A stretch of DNA of 64,000 nucleotides from Shouchella clausii (GCF_001598215.1 NZ_BCXJ01000007.1:1-64000), one strand, 5' to 3'. Counted from the stretch's first letter, positions 1 to 8,900 are shown. Notes: generated by a model not told the origin, from the letters alone. Translations and numbers: made by a program.

Positions 1-636
1 CCCCACCCATTCCGGGTCGGCAAACCGACCGACCTTGACCATCCGGTCCACCCCGTCGATAATTGCCTGGCGCAATTTCAACTGATCTATGTGGCCTTTG
101 TAAGATCCACGACCTTTGTGTTTGAACCGAGCGTCTAACACGTCGGTATCTCGCAAATAATCCTCCGTAAAGCTCACAATAATCTTTTGAACAGAATGCC
201 CAGCATCAAACGCCTTTTGAATGGCTTCGGATGTGTCTACCAATTCCTGATGGGATAAACTAATACCACGGGTCCCAAATGCCCTCCCGGATTGTTTATC
301 GATTTTTTTAAACTTGTGCTTCAATATGAGCGGAGAACCATATGCATCAGCATCTTGTAAGTCCTCGTCCTGTTTCGACTTTAATTGCTCAGTCGCATGG
401 CTCCGCGCAATGTAACGCATAAACCCCGCTCCGTCATATTCGTCACCCATCTGAGAATGAAACAGTTCCATCCCCTCCACTTGCTTTACAGGTGTCAATA
501 CTTCGGTGGCGTCTTCCCTTGCCATATAACGCATAACATACTGACCGGGTGAAGCTCCGCGCGATCCCTTACCAGGAGCACTTCTTGCGTTGTTTGTATA
601 TTCACTTCGTATAACGATGCTCTGTTTCAAACCCAT
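1..636 (-). CDS. MobL-type (MOBP-like) relaxase, N-terminal part, cut by window edge
   Basis: The reading frame opens at ATG 634-636 after an AAGAGGTG ribosome-binding site and stays open to base 1 (212 residues seen). The N-terminus reads MGLKQSIVIRSEY, followed by a basic linker and two YMAR/YIAR-like blocks. A later VSFTEDYLRDTDVLD-like stretch ends just before the position where Bacillota MobL relaxases carry the metal-binding histidines (W-x-x-x-x-H, then HVH). Family assignment rests on this order of blocks; the catalytic motif itself lies left of the window. Its expected role is to nick oriT and pilot the strand during conjugation. The acidic gene at 2595-3614 would be its upstream neighbour if the IS at 766-2443 were absent. 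Confidence 0.7.
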   Translation of the reverse strand, partial: MGLKQSIVIRSEYTNNARSAPGKGSRGASPGQYVMRYMAREDATEVLTPVKQVEGMELFHSQMGDEYDGAGFMRYIARSHATEQLKSKQDEDLQDADAYGSPLILKHKFKKIDKQSGRAFGTRGISLSHQELVDTSEAIQKAFDAGHSVQKIIVSFTEDYLRDTDVLDARFKHKGRGSYKGHIDQLKLRQAIIDGVDRMVKVGRFADPEWVG

Positions 637-782
637 GAATCTAACACCTCTTTCCTACACAGTCACAATGGGAGGAATATAAACTTTTTCTTTTCGTTTT
701 AACGCCAATCGAAACGCGTTCATTTGAAAGAAGCTCACGTTATACATAAACAAAAAACCGGGGTGTTTCTCATTCGGAAATG

Positions 783-940
783 TTGAGACTCCCACGACTG
801 AAGTCGCAAGCCCTACACCTTACGGTGTGACGGGTGGGATTCTTGAATGACTAAACGTTCGCAGTACATTTCTGTTTTGAACAGCCTTCAAGATAAGGGT
901 ATCTCATTACCCCTCCTAAGACAGTGCATATAGCATCTTA
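783..940 (-). ncRNA. Putative omega (guide) RNA / right end of first IS605 element
   Basis: TnpB proteins use an RNA made from the 3' end of tnpB plus the right end of the element, with the guide taken from flanking DNA. Here the 155 bases after the tnpB stop contain a CACACCGTAAGGTGTAG stem-loop and a CGACTTCAGTCG stem, then TCTCAA at 788-783. The guide would be the minus-strand sequence starting at 782 (CATTTCCGAATGAG). Its 5' boundary inside tnpB is unknown. Confidence 0.5.
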
Positions 941-2014
941 GGCTGGCTGACTGTTACCATCAACCACAGGTGCATATCGAATATTCATAGCACCGACTAA
1001 ATCACGATGTTTTTCGAATCCGCACTTGCACTTGTATTTTCTATCTTGCGCTTTATTCTTTTCATGGCACTTAGGGCACGTTTGGCTTGTGTATGCAGGA
1101 TTCACATACTCAACTTTAATACCGTCTAAATTCGCTTTGTACTCAATGAATTGAGACAGGCGATAGAATGACCAGCTATGCAAGTTTTTTTCGTTTTTAC
1201 GGCTCGTTCTTGCCGTCTGTCTAATATTCGCTAATCGTTCTAAGCGAATGACAGATATTTTGTTTTCTTTAGCAAAGTTGACAATTGCACGACTAACCTT
1301 ATGGTCTTGGTCTTTCATCCAGCGTTGCTCTTTATCTTTCAATCTACGAATAGCATTTAACTTTTTCTTTTTGCCTAACGCTTTGCGCTCAGAGCGAAAT
1401 TTACGCTTTACGTATTTGTTTTGTCTGCCGTTGCCAAAGAATCGTACCTTATCGTCATCTGTTACAGCAACAGCAGGAACTTTAAGCCCTAAATCTACGC
1501 CCATTATCTTTGTTCCTGTTTTTTCGCTTGTAGGAATAGTGACTGAAATTTGAGCAATCCATTTACCTGACTTTTGTGTGATGCGAAGTGTGCCTAGCTT
1601 GTGCTTGAGCAAATCAAAGTTACGATTGTCTTTGTCAACCAACAAAGCACGAATAGGCGTTTTTGTCGCTTTCCCGTCAATCATGATCGGCATCGAAATA
1701 TGTGTGAAATCAAAAGAATAGTTTTGATTGTTCCAAATACAGACAGGTTTCTTAAGCATAGGAACGATAGTGAATTTGTTTTTCTTTGCTTTTTTGAATA
1801 CGCTTTTTGCGTCCTTGATTGCTTGGTTTTTGACTGCACTTGGCAAAGAAGCAGAAATATCTTTGCTTGATTTCCTTGTGCTTTTCTTTTCAGCAACCAT
1901 TTCAGAAACAAGCGTATTGATGGTAGAAATGTACGCTTGACTCATCTCGCGTAAAATAGAAGCCTGTTCTTTTGTTGGAAGCAGTTTGATTTTAACTGTT
2001 ATTGTTTGCGACAT
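938..2014 (-). CDS. tnpB: TnpB RNA-guided nuclease of IS200/IS605 family
   Basis: A 358-residue protein of normal TnpB length. RuvC residues are visible: the first Asp in GVDLGLK (about 172), Glu in IRLERL (about 256), and the last Asp in HRDLVGAMN (about 338). A zinc ribbon is formed by CPKC and CKCG. The chosen start, ATG 2012-2014 (MSQTITVKIK), has an AAGGGGGTG site eight bases upstream; a GTG at 2023 in the same frame would overlap the tnpA stop. TnpB cleaves DNA next to a target motif under guide-RNA control and helps retain the element. All catalytic residues are present, so it may be active even though its tnpA is broken. Confidence 0.92.
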   Translation of the reverse strand: MSQTITVKIKLLPTKEQASILREMSQAYISTINTLVSEMVAEKKSTRKSSKDISASLPSAVKNQAIKDAKSVFKKAKKNKFTIVPMLKKPVCIWNNQNYSFDFTHISMPIMIDGKATKTPIRALLVDKDNRNFDLLKHKLGTLRITQKSGKWIAQISVTIPTSEKTGTKIMGVDLGLKVPAVAVTDDDKVRFFGNGRQNKYVKRKFRSERKALGKKKKLNAIRRLKDKEQRWMKDQDHKVSRAIVNFAKENKISVIRLERLANIRQTARTSRKNEKNLHSWSFYRLSQFIEYKANLDGIKVEYVNPAYTSQTCPKCHEKNKAQDRKYKCKCGFEKHRDLVGAMNIRYAPVVDGNSQPA

Positions 2015-2019
2015 ACGTT

Positions 2020-2400
2020 TCACCCCCTTGTTTTTTGTTGTTCGACATAGCGTTTAATCGTTTCACGCGATACATTTCCGGCAGTAGATGCAAAATAAGA
2101 GCGTGTCCAAAGACTTAGAAGATGTTGAAGATGAGGAAATTCTTCTCTTAACTTCCTAGAGGTCACTCCTTTAATTTTTGCCATAATATCCGCAGGACTA
2201 AGTATAGGTACAGGACTAAGTATAGGTACAGGACTAAGTATAGGTAGTGCATTAAGAAACATGTGTGTATGATCTTTGTCGCATTCTAAGGCGACAACGT
2301 TAATTTTTAGATCCTCACATATTTCGTGAACCAATTCTTTAAAGCGTTTTCTTCCGGTTTTTAGTGGCACTTCGTATCCGACCTCACTATCATCCCATGT
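2020..2400 (-). pseudogene. tnpA: Decayed IS200-type Y1 transposase (tnpA), N-terminus missing, internal 18-bp triplication
   Basis: The open part (GTG at 2370) keeps the HUH-like DHTH, the SRKLREEFPHL block and the catalytic tyrosine region (IKRYVEQQ). The usual N-terminal strand (YHLVFVTKYRR type) is gone: the frame upstream ends at TAG 2401-2403, within the left-end hairpin region. An 18-bp unit (ggactaagtataggtaca) is tandemly triplicated near 2200-2245, expanding one PILSP segment into three. It ends in TGA directly before tnpB. The element is therefore probably not self-mobile, although transposition in trans is possible. Confidence 0.75.
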
Positions 2401-2552
2401 CTAAAGACGGGCTACGCCCTGCATGGGCTTTCTCGTTCGGAAAATCTGTAACAGATATTTCCATGCTTGTACCCTTTCACAATAAAGGGAGATTTTATCG
2501 AGTCCATAGGTATGTTCTGTTCATCCTTTCTGTTTCATCATTGATCTAAATG

Positions 2553-2584
2553 AGAGCGATAAGGGGGCTTCTCCTTATCGCTCT
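2553..2584. terminator. Rho-independent terminator after the 2595-3614 gene
   Basis: Perfect 12-bp stem (AGAGCGATAAGG / CCTTATCGCTCT) with an 8-base loop, just past the minus-strand stop. The T-tract is weak. Confidence 0.7.
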
Positions 2585-2594
2585 TGTCTAAGGC

Positions 2595-3614
2595 TTATAG
2601 TTCCGGACCGTCATCCTTATATTGATAATCGTCCAGGTCTTTTCCAAACGAATCCAAATCAGACCCATAGGTATCAGATCCATCAGGGCTATATTCCGAT
2701 GCGTCCTGATTCTGACGATCAAGTACATCTGTTTGCTGAGTAGGGACCTCTTCTTCCCAACTGCGTTCTTTCAAGTCTCGAATCTTATCGTCTTCACTGG
2801 TGTGGTCAAACGTTAAGCTGCCTTTCAACCGATCTGTAACGTCGATTTCACGGTCAAGCAGCTCAGATGAAGCCGCAATCGAGTCATCGACTTCTCGCTC
2901 GATTTCTTCTTCTTCTTTTTGTACAACCACATCGCGGAAATCCTCCACGAGGAAGACTTCTTGGTCTTGCTCTGGTTCAGAAACCCGCACCAATTCCTCG
3001 GTCTTGACGCCGTCTTTGTGCAATTCAATTACGAGCAGAGCTGATCGTTTGACCAAATCCGCTATCGTCGTTTGTTCCGGCGGATCATAATCATCTTGCA
3101 CAACCGCCACTGGATCAATTAATAGGACGGGAATACGTTCTTCTGCATGATCTTGCGCAACATCCAGAAAGGTCACACCCAGTTCTGCTTTGGTCTCAAA
3201 TTCCTCATTAGTTATGAGTTTGTTCATTAATTCTTCAAATCGCTCATCTCTATACAAACCAGCGTCAATCAACAGTTTGAGCGTATCGTCCTCTAAAGGT
3301 TGCACATAAGATAGTGGGAGTTCCTGATTGCCATGGGTGAAGTCCAGCTCCGTGACTTGTTCAGTAAACTCGCCCCATGCTTCTTCTACGTCGGACTCAA
3401 CACGAATTTGTGGGCGTTTCAATCCAGATAAATTGCTAGAGAATAGAAAACTGATTTTATTCACGCGGCACTTAGCCGTAGCCTGGACCTTATACGATTC
3501 AAATGTCTTATAGTGGTTGGTAGCATCAATTGCCCCCTTGTTAAACTGTGCATCTAACAATCGAAACAATCGTCGCCCCTCGGTACTCGCCTTGTTGTAT
3601 GGGTAGGCCTTCAT
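2595..3614 (-). CDS. Acidic plasmid protein of unknown function
   Basis: A 339-residue soluble protein, not recognised. The first ~110 residues are mixed in composition (MKAYPYNKASTEGRRLFRLLD...). The rest is strongly acidic, with a Glu-rich heptad-like stretch near 225-240 and an Asp/Ser/Tyr-rich tail ending YKDDGPEL. No signal peptide or membrane segment is visible. It lies directly upstream of the relaxase if the IS is ignored, so a relaxosome-associated role is possible but only inferred from position. A 24-bp palindrome (3718-3741) and a TATAAT near 3676-3681 (minus) lie upstream. Confidence 0.75.
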   Translation of the reverse strand: MKAYPYNKASTEGRRLFRLLDAQFNKGAIDATNHYKTFESYKVQATAKCRVNKISFLFSSNLSGLKRPQIRVESDVEEAWGEFTEQVTELDFTHGNQELPLSYVQPLEDDTLKLLIDAGLYRDERFEELMNKLITNEEFETKAELGVTFLDVAQDHAEERIPVLLIDPVAVVQDDYDPPEQTTIADLVKRSALLVIELHKDGVKTEELVRVSEPEQDQEVFLVEDFRDVVVQKEEEEIEREVDDSIAASSELLDREIDVTDRLKGSLTFDHTSEDDKIRDLKERSWEEEVPTQQTDVLDRQNQDASEYSPDGSDTYGSDLDSFGKDLDDYQYKDDGPEL

Positions 3615-3717
3615 CCTGCTATCATCCCTTCTCGTTTACTATCGAGCAATTATAAATGGTAATTTCTTCCTTGATTATAGCACGCACGCTCACCGAATAA
3701 CAAGACAAATTAACATT

Positions 3718-3741
3718 AAAATACTGTACACAAAGCGTTTT
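3718..3741. promoter_or_regulatory. 24-bp palindromic operator-like site, copy 1
   Basis: AAAATACTG, 6-base spacer, AAGCGTTTT. One of a family of similar sites before leading genes on this plasmid. It lies about 40 bases upstream of a minus-strand TTGTTA/TATAAT promoter for 2595-3614. Confidence 0.5.
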
Positions 3742-3770
3742 ATGTGTTTTTTTGTCTTAGGTTTGGAACA

Positions 3771-3796
3771 AAAAAGACGCTGATCCCTCAGCGTCT
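3771..3796 (-). terminator. Terminator of the 3815-4291 gene
   Basis: Stem AGACGCTGA/TCAGCGTCT with a 4-base loop, followed on the minus strand by TTTTTT. Confidence 0.85.
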
Positions 3797-3814
3797 CTAA
3801 GATTGTTTATTTGG

Positions 3815-4291
3815 TTAAACTTCGAGTGCGGCTTCTCTCTGGTTTTGTTGGCCAGCAGACTCGGCTTCACGGGCAGCTTTTTTGGCTTCGCGAGCGGCAA
3901 TAGTGTTATCTCGATGTTTTTCTGCACTGAATGGTGTCTCCGGTGTTCTAAGGGTATTCGTATTCACAACCAAACCCTTTCCCCTGGTATTGGGGAACAG
4001 GTCCGCCACCAACACCATTGCATCTCCATCCTTGTTCGCGGCCTTTTCAATAGCTTCCCACTGCTTCGGCGAATAGCTTGCCGTGAAGGTGTCCTTTTCA
4101 TTGCCGTCTTTGTCTTTGAACTTATCATACACAAGCATCGGGTTTGTAATGACATCTTCTGGTTCGCGCGTATCATTCGAGATACTAAACGCGATATTCT
4201 TGCCTTTCATCCCTGGCCCTCTTTGATCGAATGCAGCGCTCACATGCACCCGTTGATTTTTATAACTTTGCCCTTTTTTGAATGTAGCCAT
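3815..4291 (-). CDS. Small plasmid protein, possibly OB-fold/single-strand-binding-like
   Basis: A 158-residue protein starting MATFKKGQSYKNQRV, with AAGGGG about 10 bases upstream. An upstream ATG at 4295-4297 is an alternative. Hydrophobic strands alternate with charged turns, and the Ala/Glu-rich helical tail ends REAALEV. The tail resembles the acidic/aliphatic end of the SSB-like protein at 33770-34168 (EEEAELEV), which suggests a DNA-handling role, but no family is certain. It has its own terminator and sits between the conjugation membrane genes and the relaxase region. Confidence 0.6.
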   Translation of the reverse strand: MATFKKGQSYKNQRVHVSAAFDQRGPGMKGKNIAFSISNDTREPEDVITNPMLVYDKFKDKDGNEKDTFTASYSPKQWEAIEKAANKDGDAMVLVADLFPNTRGKGLVVNTNTLRTPETPFSAEKHRDNTIAAREAKKAAREAESAGQQNQREAALEV

Positions 4292-4466
4292 TCGCATCCA
4301 TCCCCTTCGTTTTCCATATTTTGCTAATAACCTTATACACCCATTATACGGTAATTTACCTGAACAGCAAGCGGTTCTATGTAACAATGCGCCCCAACTG
4401 TTAAACAATCATGCTATTTTTTAGTGCGCCTTTTCACTATGAGCGCTAAGAAAAAAAACACACCCA

Positions 4467-4829
4467 TTAACGGGCGTGCTTCTCTTTTTTCTTAACGGGT
4501 AAAGGTAAGGGGGAAGGAGCTGTGTTTGGCTTTGCCATAAATCGACGCCACAGATATTTCATCCATGCGAGAAACGCATATAAGACTAAAACCATCATTG
4601 TGACGCAAGTGAGAAGCCAAATCATTGTGTCCATATTGCCTATAGTAGCATCTGCAGGCACACCCAAGTACGCACCAATAAAAACGAACATAAGAGGAAT
4701 TCCCTGAATAAACACCGACGCACTTATCACAAGAAGCGCCAACCCAATTGTCTTTCTTATAAACGTATTCTTATTTACCGTGATTTTTTTGTCAGGAGAT
4801 TCGCTGGCTTGCTGTTTCTTTTTAATCAT
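4467..4829 (-). CDS. Small membrane protein with two transmembrane segments
   Basis: 120 residues. A basic N-terminus is followed by hydrophobic segments at about 27-57 and 68-90, then a WMKYLWRRF stretch and a proline- and lysine-rich cytoplasmic tail. Not recognised. Its position at the 3' end of the type IV secretion block suggests a small accessory component of the channel. A terminator-like hairpin (CACACCC/GGGCGTG, then T8 on the minus strand) overlaps its end at 4452-4478. Confidence 0.65.
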   Translation of the reverse strand: MIKKKQQASESPDKKITVNKNTFIRKTIGLALLVISASVFIQGIPLMFVFIGAYLGVPADATIGNMDTMIWLLTCVTMMVLVLYAFLAWMKYLWRRFMAKPNTAPSPLPLPVKKKEKHAR

Positions 4830-4881
4830 CTAGTATCCAACCCCTTATAGATTTGTTTACTTTCTATTACTTGATACGATT

Positions 4882-4899
4882 AAGTATTACGTAATACTT
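4882..4899. promoter_or_regulatory. Perfect 18-bp palindrome in the gap before 4467-4829
   Basis: AAGTATTACGTAATACTT is a perfect inverted repeat in the short AT-rich gap between two minus-strand genes. It is likely an operator, and its arms resemble the palindrome at 53244-53268. Confidence 0.45.
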
Positions 4900-4911
4900 T
4901 TATTTGATTTT

Positions 4912-5586
4912 TTAAGATGAACGAAAGCCTGCATGCGCATTCACTTCGGTGACATAGCGCTCGCCATTATCTCTATCACCAGCAGCAGTAAACTCAATGA
5001 TCGCTTCGCTTTTTTCAAGCGCTTCTGTATTCGCCAAATCCTCGTTGTTTTTATGAACAAAATATTGCACAAATGCCACATACCGTATACGGTCGCCCTC
5101 TGCAGCTATTGGTACGATATACATATCTTCCATCGTGGTTTTCATGCTCTTGAAATCAATGTAGGAAAGAAGCCCATCGTCTGTATCAATTTTTGTATCC
5201 GGCGGCAAATACGTCGTTGTAAACGAATTATCCTCCCCGAGTGAATCGATGTACTGGTCTCTGACTTTCTCATAATCTTCGCCGGACTTCCAGTTGAATG
5301 CTGGTTCAAAATAGCGTTTCGCTGCTTCAGTGTCCGACTTAATTGCTTCAGGATCGAGCCCCGTGGCCTCTTTGACAGAATCAGATTTTTGCACGTCGAG
5401 CTCTACTTGACGCTTCGCTATATCATTTTCGACTGCGTTTAACTTGCTATTCAGGATAGAGCGGGTTTCTTCCAACTCAATTCTATCCGCACTCTGGTTC
5501 AACAAGGAAATCCCTACGAAGATGAGTACAACCATTCCACCTATCACTGATAAGAAGAGCATCCGGTTATGTTTAAGGTTGTTCAA
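4912..5586 (-). CDS. Single-pass membrane protein with coiled coil and extracellular domain (VirB8/TcpC-like architecture)
   Basis: 224 residues from a TTG start at 5584-5586, with GGGAGG about 10 bases upstream inside the end of the preceding gene, so the two are translationally linked. One membrane segment lies near residues 9-29. A coiled coil (about 33-65) and a compact C-terminal domain rich in beta strands follow. This architecture matches VirB8/TcpC-type NTF2-like proteins of Gram-positive conjugation channels, though I see no diagnostic motif. The upstream neighbour has the same layout, so the pair may be paralogues assembling together. Confidence 0.6.
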   Translation of the reverse strand: MNNLKHNRMLFLSVIGGMVVLIFVGISLLNQSADRIELEETRSILNSKLNAVENDIAKRQVELDVQKSDSVKEATGLDPEAIKSDTEAAKRYFEPAFNWKSGEDYEKVRDQYIDSLGEDNSFTTTYLPPDTKIDTDDGLLSYIDFKSMKTTMEDMYIVPIAAEGDRIRYVAFVQYFVHKNNEDLANTEALEKSEAIIEFTAAGDRDNGERYVTEVNAHAGFRSS

Positions 5587-5589
5587 GGC

Positions 5590-6228
5590 CTATATCCCTC
5601 CCACATCGACTTCGTCCTTCAAGCCATCTGTTGTATAGTGGCGGCTAATATTGCTGAGTGTATGATTAGTCACGTTATAGGTGGCATATATTAAACCAGC
5701 CGATTTTCCATCGCTTGTTTCCATCAAGAACAATACTGGGAAACGGTCCGAATCCTGCTGATACGCAAGGACTGATTCAAGTGTAAGCGTCCATTGTGGA
5801 TTTAATTGCCACGTCTTGATATGATCAGCTTCGCTCGCGCCAGTAAGTTCTGTATTTTTCTTCTTTGCTTCCTCCAAACGTGCAAACAGTGCATCCCTCT
5901 CTTTTTTGTCTTCAGGGAGTGGCTCATTTGTTTTATAAAACGCAGTCAAAACATCGTCCACCTCAATAATCTCCTTGCCAATTTCTTCTGCCGACACGGT
6001 CCATTCTTTGATTCTCTGTTGATGCGCCTTGGCATCAAATTCTTCTTCTAAAGCAACTTTGTTCTTTTCGGCATCTACAAGTAACTCTTCTATGGTTTCA
6101 ATATCCGACTCTAACTCCGCAACAGCCTTGCTCTGATTGGACTTGAAAATCAACATCCCAGCAACCACTCCGCCAATAATTATCACGAGCCAATAGGTTT
6201 TTATGGCTTGAAAGCATTTTCCTAACAT
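5590..6228 (-). CDS. Single-pass membrane protein with coiled coil and extracellular domain, paralogue-like partner
   Basis: 212 residues from ATG 6226-6228 (MLGKCFQAIKTYW), preceded by AGGAGG. The longer frame from TTG 6249 is less likely because it contains that site. A membrane segment lies near 14-32, a coiled coil near 36-75, and a mixed alpha/beta C-terminal domain reads WQLNPQWTLTLESVLAYQQ. Organised like 4912-5586 and four bases from it. Probable VirB8/TcpC-like channel component; the family is inferred from architecture only. Confidence 0.6.
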   Translation of the reverse strand: MLGKCFQAIKTYWLVIIIGGVVAGMLIFKSNQSKAVAELESDIETIEELLVDAEKNKVALEEEFDAKAHQQRIKEWTVSAEEIGKEIIEVDDVLTAFYKTNEPLPEDKKERDALFARLEEAKKKNTELTGASEADHIKTWQLNPQWTLTLESVLAYQQDSDRFPVLFLMETSDGKSAGLIYATYNVTNHTLSNISRHYTTDGLKDEVDVGGI

Positions 6229-6314
6229 ATTTGCAACCCTCCTGATCAAAAACCGGGACGAGAAAACTCTCGGCTTATTTTTGGTTAATATGTATTAAAT
6301 TAACAATTGATTAG

Positions 6315-6350
6315 AAAAAAAAGAAGGTACGCCTTATCAATACCTTCTCC
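6315..6350 (-). terminator. Terminator after the wall-hydrolase gene
   Basis: Stem AGAAGGTA/TACCTTCT with an 11-base loop and a run of T on the minus strand. Confidence 0.7.
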
Positions 6351-6401
6351 CTTAAGGCTACCTTCATTATACTGAGCACTCAGCGTTTTGGCAAGTTTTT
6401 C

Positions 6402-8813
6402 CTAAATTTTGAGAGCTGTCCATTGCGGTTCGGCATCCGACGGTTTGAAGAATTTCCAGTTCGCTTGCTCGTACTGACCTTTCTTGATAACCCGCCAGCT
6501 CCAAGAATAATTTAACCCGGCACCTGCGCCGCTCACACCGCGAATGTTTTGCTCGTTAATTAAAATGTCGCCGTTGGCAAACACATGCTGGACAATACCG
6601 GTATGGCCATACACACTCGTTGTCGTATCACTGAATACCGCACCCGCTGTCGGATAGGCCACGGCTTTTTCGCCATAATGGTTCGCCCATAGATCAGCCA
6701 CATCTTTCCCATCCCCAAACGGGCGAGTTGTCGCGCGACCATCATTGTCCCAGTCTGGATAGAGACGGATAAAATAACTGTGTGCGAGTGCAGCACACTG
6801 ATCCGGAATAATTCCGCTTGTCCAACCAGAGGCATTCCCCCAAGCAAGCCCCGCATCTTCTGGGTTTTTCGCGTACTCTTTCAGTGATGCCGGCAGTGTT
6901 TCCCTTGACCACGGAACGAGTGTCAAATCAGACGGGACTTCTCCTGTCCCATCTACTGTCTTGTCTCCATAGTGATCCTTAATCGGATTGCCGCACCCAT
7001 CATCCTGGTGATAAGCGCCCGCTGCACTATTGCCTTCAGAACGGGAAACATTGATCCCACTTAAAATACTATTGGCATAATCTGTGTCTGCTGTCGCACG
7101 CTCCAGAATAAACATATAATCGATTGCGTTTGTCTGACGGTTGGATAAAGACGAATTCGGTGAGGAAAGTCCGATCCATGTATTCATAAATCGCTCTGTT
7201 TCGTTTTGGACGTTTCCTGGTTCAGCTTTCAGGAAATTTGTCAGCTGTTTTTGACGCCCCGGGTCATCCCCATCCAACATAAAACGCACTTGCGTGTCAA
7301 ACTCATACCAATTGACATCATGTTTAGCCGCATAGTCGATAAGTAGACGGTTTCGATCATTCGTCCATTGAGCAAGACCTATACCGACGTAATTGATGGC
7401 CGGAAACCGGCTGGCGTAAGACGAATCAATCAACTCCACACGGAAATCATTCTGTATCGCCGACTGCTTACGGGAACCGATAGCAAAGGGCTCGTTATAA
7501 ATCGTTTCAACAGCTGTGGGATCGAGTGAGCTCTCAGCCTGCAAGTTCCCCAATACCGCAGCCGTTTGCTCTTTGGAGCCACCCAGCTCAGAGTAAACCG
7601 ACCAAAGTTTGACAGCGTTATCCTTACGGACGGCCTCGACTTCTCCCCCTTCAATATAGTCTTGTGGCTCTTTGGCAACTTTCTTCCGTACTGGTACACA
7701 CAAATTTGCCGTGTCATCATTCTTGGAGATTTCCTGTACAACTCCGAACCCAAGTACGCTTGTTACAGCAACAACTACCGCCATCACACCCGCAGCAATA
7801 GCCTGGCCAACTACAGTCGCCACTCCAAGAACACCTGAAAAGAACGAACTCATCGCACTAAATATCGAACCGAAAAACCCTACAACTTTCCCGATAACGG
7901 CAAGTATCATCCCTTTAAGCATCTTGAGTAGCTGCATCAACATCAAACCTGCTGCACCAATGGTACCTACGCCGCCAGCCAAACCTGCACCTGCTGCCAT
8001 TTTTACACCCTTGATTCCTTTATCCACGCCATCATCCATGACGTCTTCGGCTTTATCTGTTATCCCGTCGTTTTTGCCACCCGCATCCTTTTTCGCTTTG
8101 TTAAACTCTTTAAGGGCCTTACGAGCGCTATTAAACTGACCGAGTACTGGTGTCGCGTCCATCACCACATCGGCCGCTTGATGTTCGAGCTGGTCTTTCA
8201 TGCTCTTATCGCTATAATCAATACCCGTGGCATTGGAAGTCGCACCTTTCGCCATCTCTCCCGCGTCGTTGGAGGTGCTGGGTGACTGCTCTACGTCCTC
8301 GTTTGCAGCATTTTCGGAACGACCCGCATCGGATCCGGACGGTTCCGATGTGTCGTTGGTATCCCTATCACCTCTACTTTCTTTGTTCTCTTTGCTCTCT
8401 CCACCTTGTCCACCTTTTTTGATCCCTTTATCTCCGACACCCGACCCAGAAGACTGGTTCGAACCTGTCTGCTTTAATGCCGCTCCAGATTTCTCAAGTG
8501 GTGCAACATCATCCCCTCTGGGAGCTGAAGCGCCTATCCTAGATGCCATCTGCGGTTCTTTTATTGAGGGTGTATGTGTGGAAGGTCCGGAATGGCTTTT
8601 TGCCCCACTTGCCAAACTCGATTTCAAACCAGAATTTGCGCTAGGGTCCAGTTTGGGTGAGCGGTTTTGCCCGACGCTTTTCTCTGTTGGTGATATCGGT
8701 GGCTGATTCGTTGCTGACGTCTCTGATTTTGGCGCCCTTGTCGAACGTCTTGGTCTTGGTGTAGAGACATTCCTGTCTGCGCCTGGCAGCATCTTGTCTA
8801 GCCCGTCACTCAT
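6402..8813 (-). CDS. Conjugation cell-wall hydrolase: tail-lysozyme-like plus CHAP domain
   Basis: 803 residues from ATG 8811-8813 (MSDGLDKMLPG), eight bases after AGGAGG. Order: a low-complexity Ser/Gly/Lys-rich region (1-210), a long hydrophobic Ala/Gly-rich membrane region (about 265-365), a phage-tail-type lysozyme domain (about 385-560, with LGNLQAESSLDP and the likely catalytic Glu near 425), and a C-terminal CHAP amidase/peptidase with Cys in DQCAALAHSYF (about 671) and His in YGHTGIVQH (about 738). The two-hydrolase layout is typical of VirB1-like proteins of Gram-positive conjugative elements, which open peptidoglycan for the channel. It lies between the VirB8-like pair and a large membrane-anchored protein. 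Confidence 0.9.
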   Translation of the reverse strand: MSDGLDKMLPGADRNVSTPRPRRSTRAPKSETSATNQPPISPTEKSVGQNRSPKLDPSANSGLKSSLASGAKSHSGPSTHTPSIKEPQMASRIGASAPRGDDVAPLEKSGAALKQTGSNQSSGSGVGDKGIKKGGQGGESKENKESRGDRDTNDTSEPSGSDAGRSENAANEDVEQSPSTSNDAGEMAKGATSNATGIDYSDKSMKDQLEHQAADVVMDATPVLGQFNSARKALKEFNKAKKDAGGKNDGITDKAEDVMDDGVDKGIKGVKMAAGAGLAGGVGTIGAAGLMLMQLLKMLKGMILAVIGKVVGFFGSIFSAMSSFFSGVLGVATVVGQAIAAGVMAVVVAVTSVLGFGVVQEISKNDDTANLCVPVRKKVAKEPQDYIEGGEVEAVRKDNAVKLWSVYSELGGSKEQTAAVLGNLQAESSLDPTAVETIYNEPFAIGSRKQSAIQNDFRVELIDSSYASRFPAINYVGIGLAQWTNDRNRLLIDYAAKHDVNWYEFDTQVRFMLDGDDPGRQKQLTNFLKAEPGNVQNETERFMNTWIGLSSPNSSLSNRQTNAIDYMFILERATADTDYANSILSGINVSRSEGNSAAGAYHQDDGCGNPIKDHYGDKTVDGTGEVPSDLTLVPWSRETLPASLKEYAKNPEDAGLAWGNASGWTSGIIPDQCAALAHSYFIRLYPDWDNDGRATTRPFGDGKDVADLWANHYGEKAVAYPTAGAVFSDTTTSVYGHTGIVQHVFANGDILINEQNIRGVSGAGAGLNYSWSWRVIKKGQYEQANWKFFKPSDAEPQWTALKI

Positions 8814-8900
8814 AGACATAACCTCCTTTAGTATTCGGTTGCTTGTTTTGAATAGAAACCTGCCAAACGAATATGTTTAACAGGTTTCCAGATTGCGTGA

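Larger units (their letters stand above)
766..2443 (-). mobile_element. IS200/IS605-family element with tnpB and decayed tnpA
   Basis: The element runs on the minus strand. Its left end, near 2409-2419, is a GGGC-TAC-GCCC hairpin. A broken tnpA, an intact tnpB and a right-end hairpin region (783-937) follow. The right end terminates in TCTCAA on the minus strand, a usual IS605-type cleavage context. The bounds given are those of a 15-bp near-identical direct repeat (tttctcRttcggaaa) at 766-780 and 2429-2443. This family does not normally make target duplications, so the repeat may belong to the ends or to the target. The element separates the relaxase gene from 2595-3614. Confidence 0.75.

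Noticed and set aside
637-780. Origin of transfer upstream of the relaxase
   Set aside because: Only a weak CGTTT...AAACG inverted repeat is present; no nic-like motif could be argued.
8150-8706. Plus-strand frames opposite the wall-hydrolase gene
   Set aside because: Shadow frames of a low-complexity Ser/Gly-rich coding region, without ribosome-binding sites.
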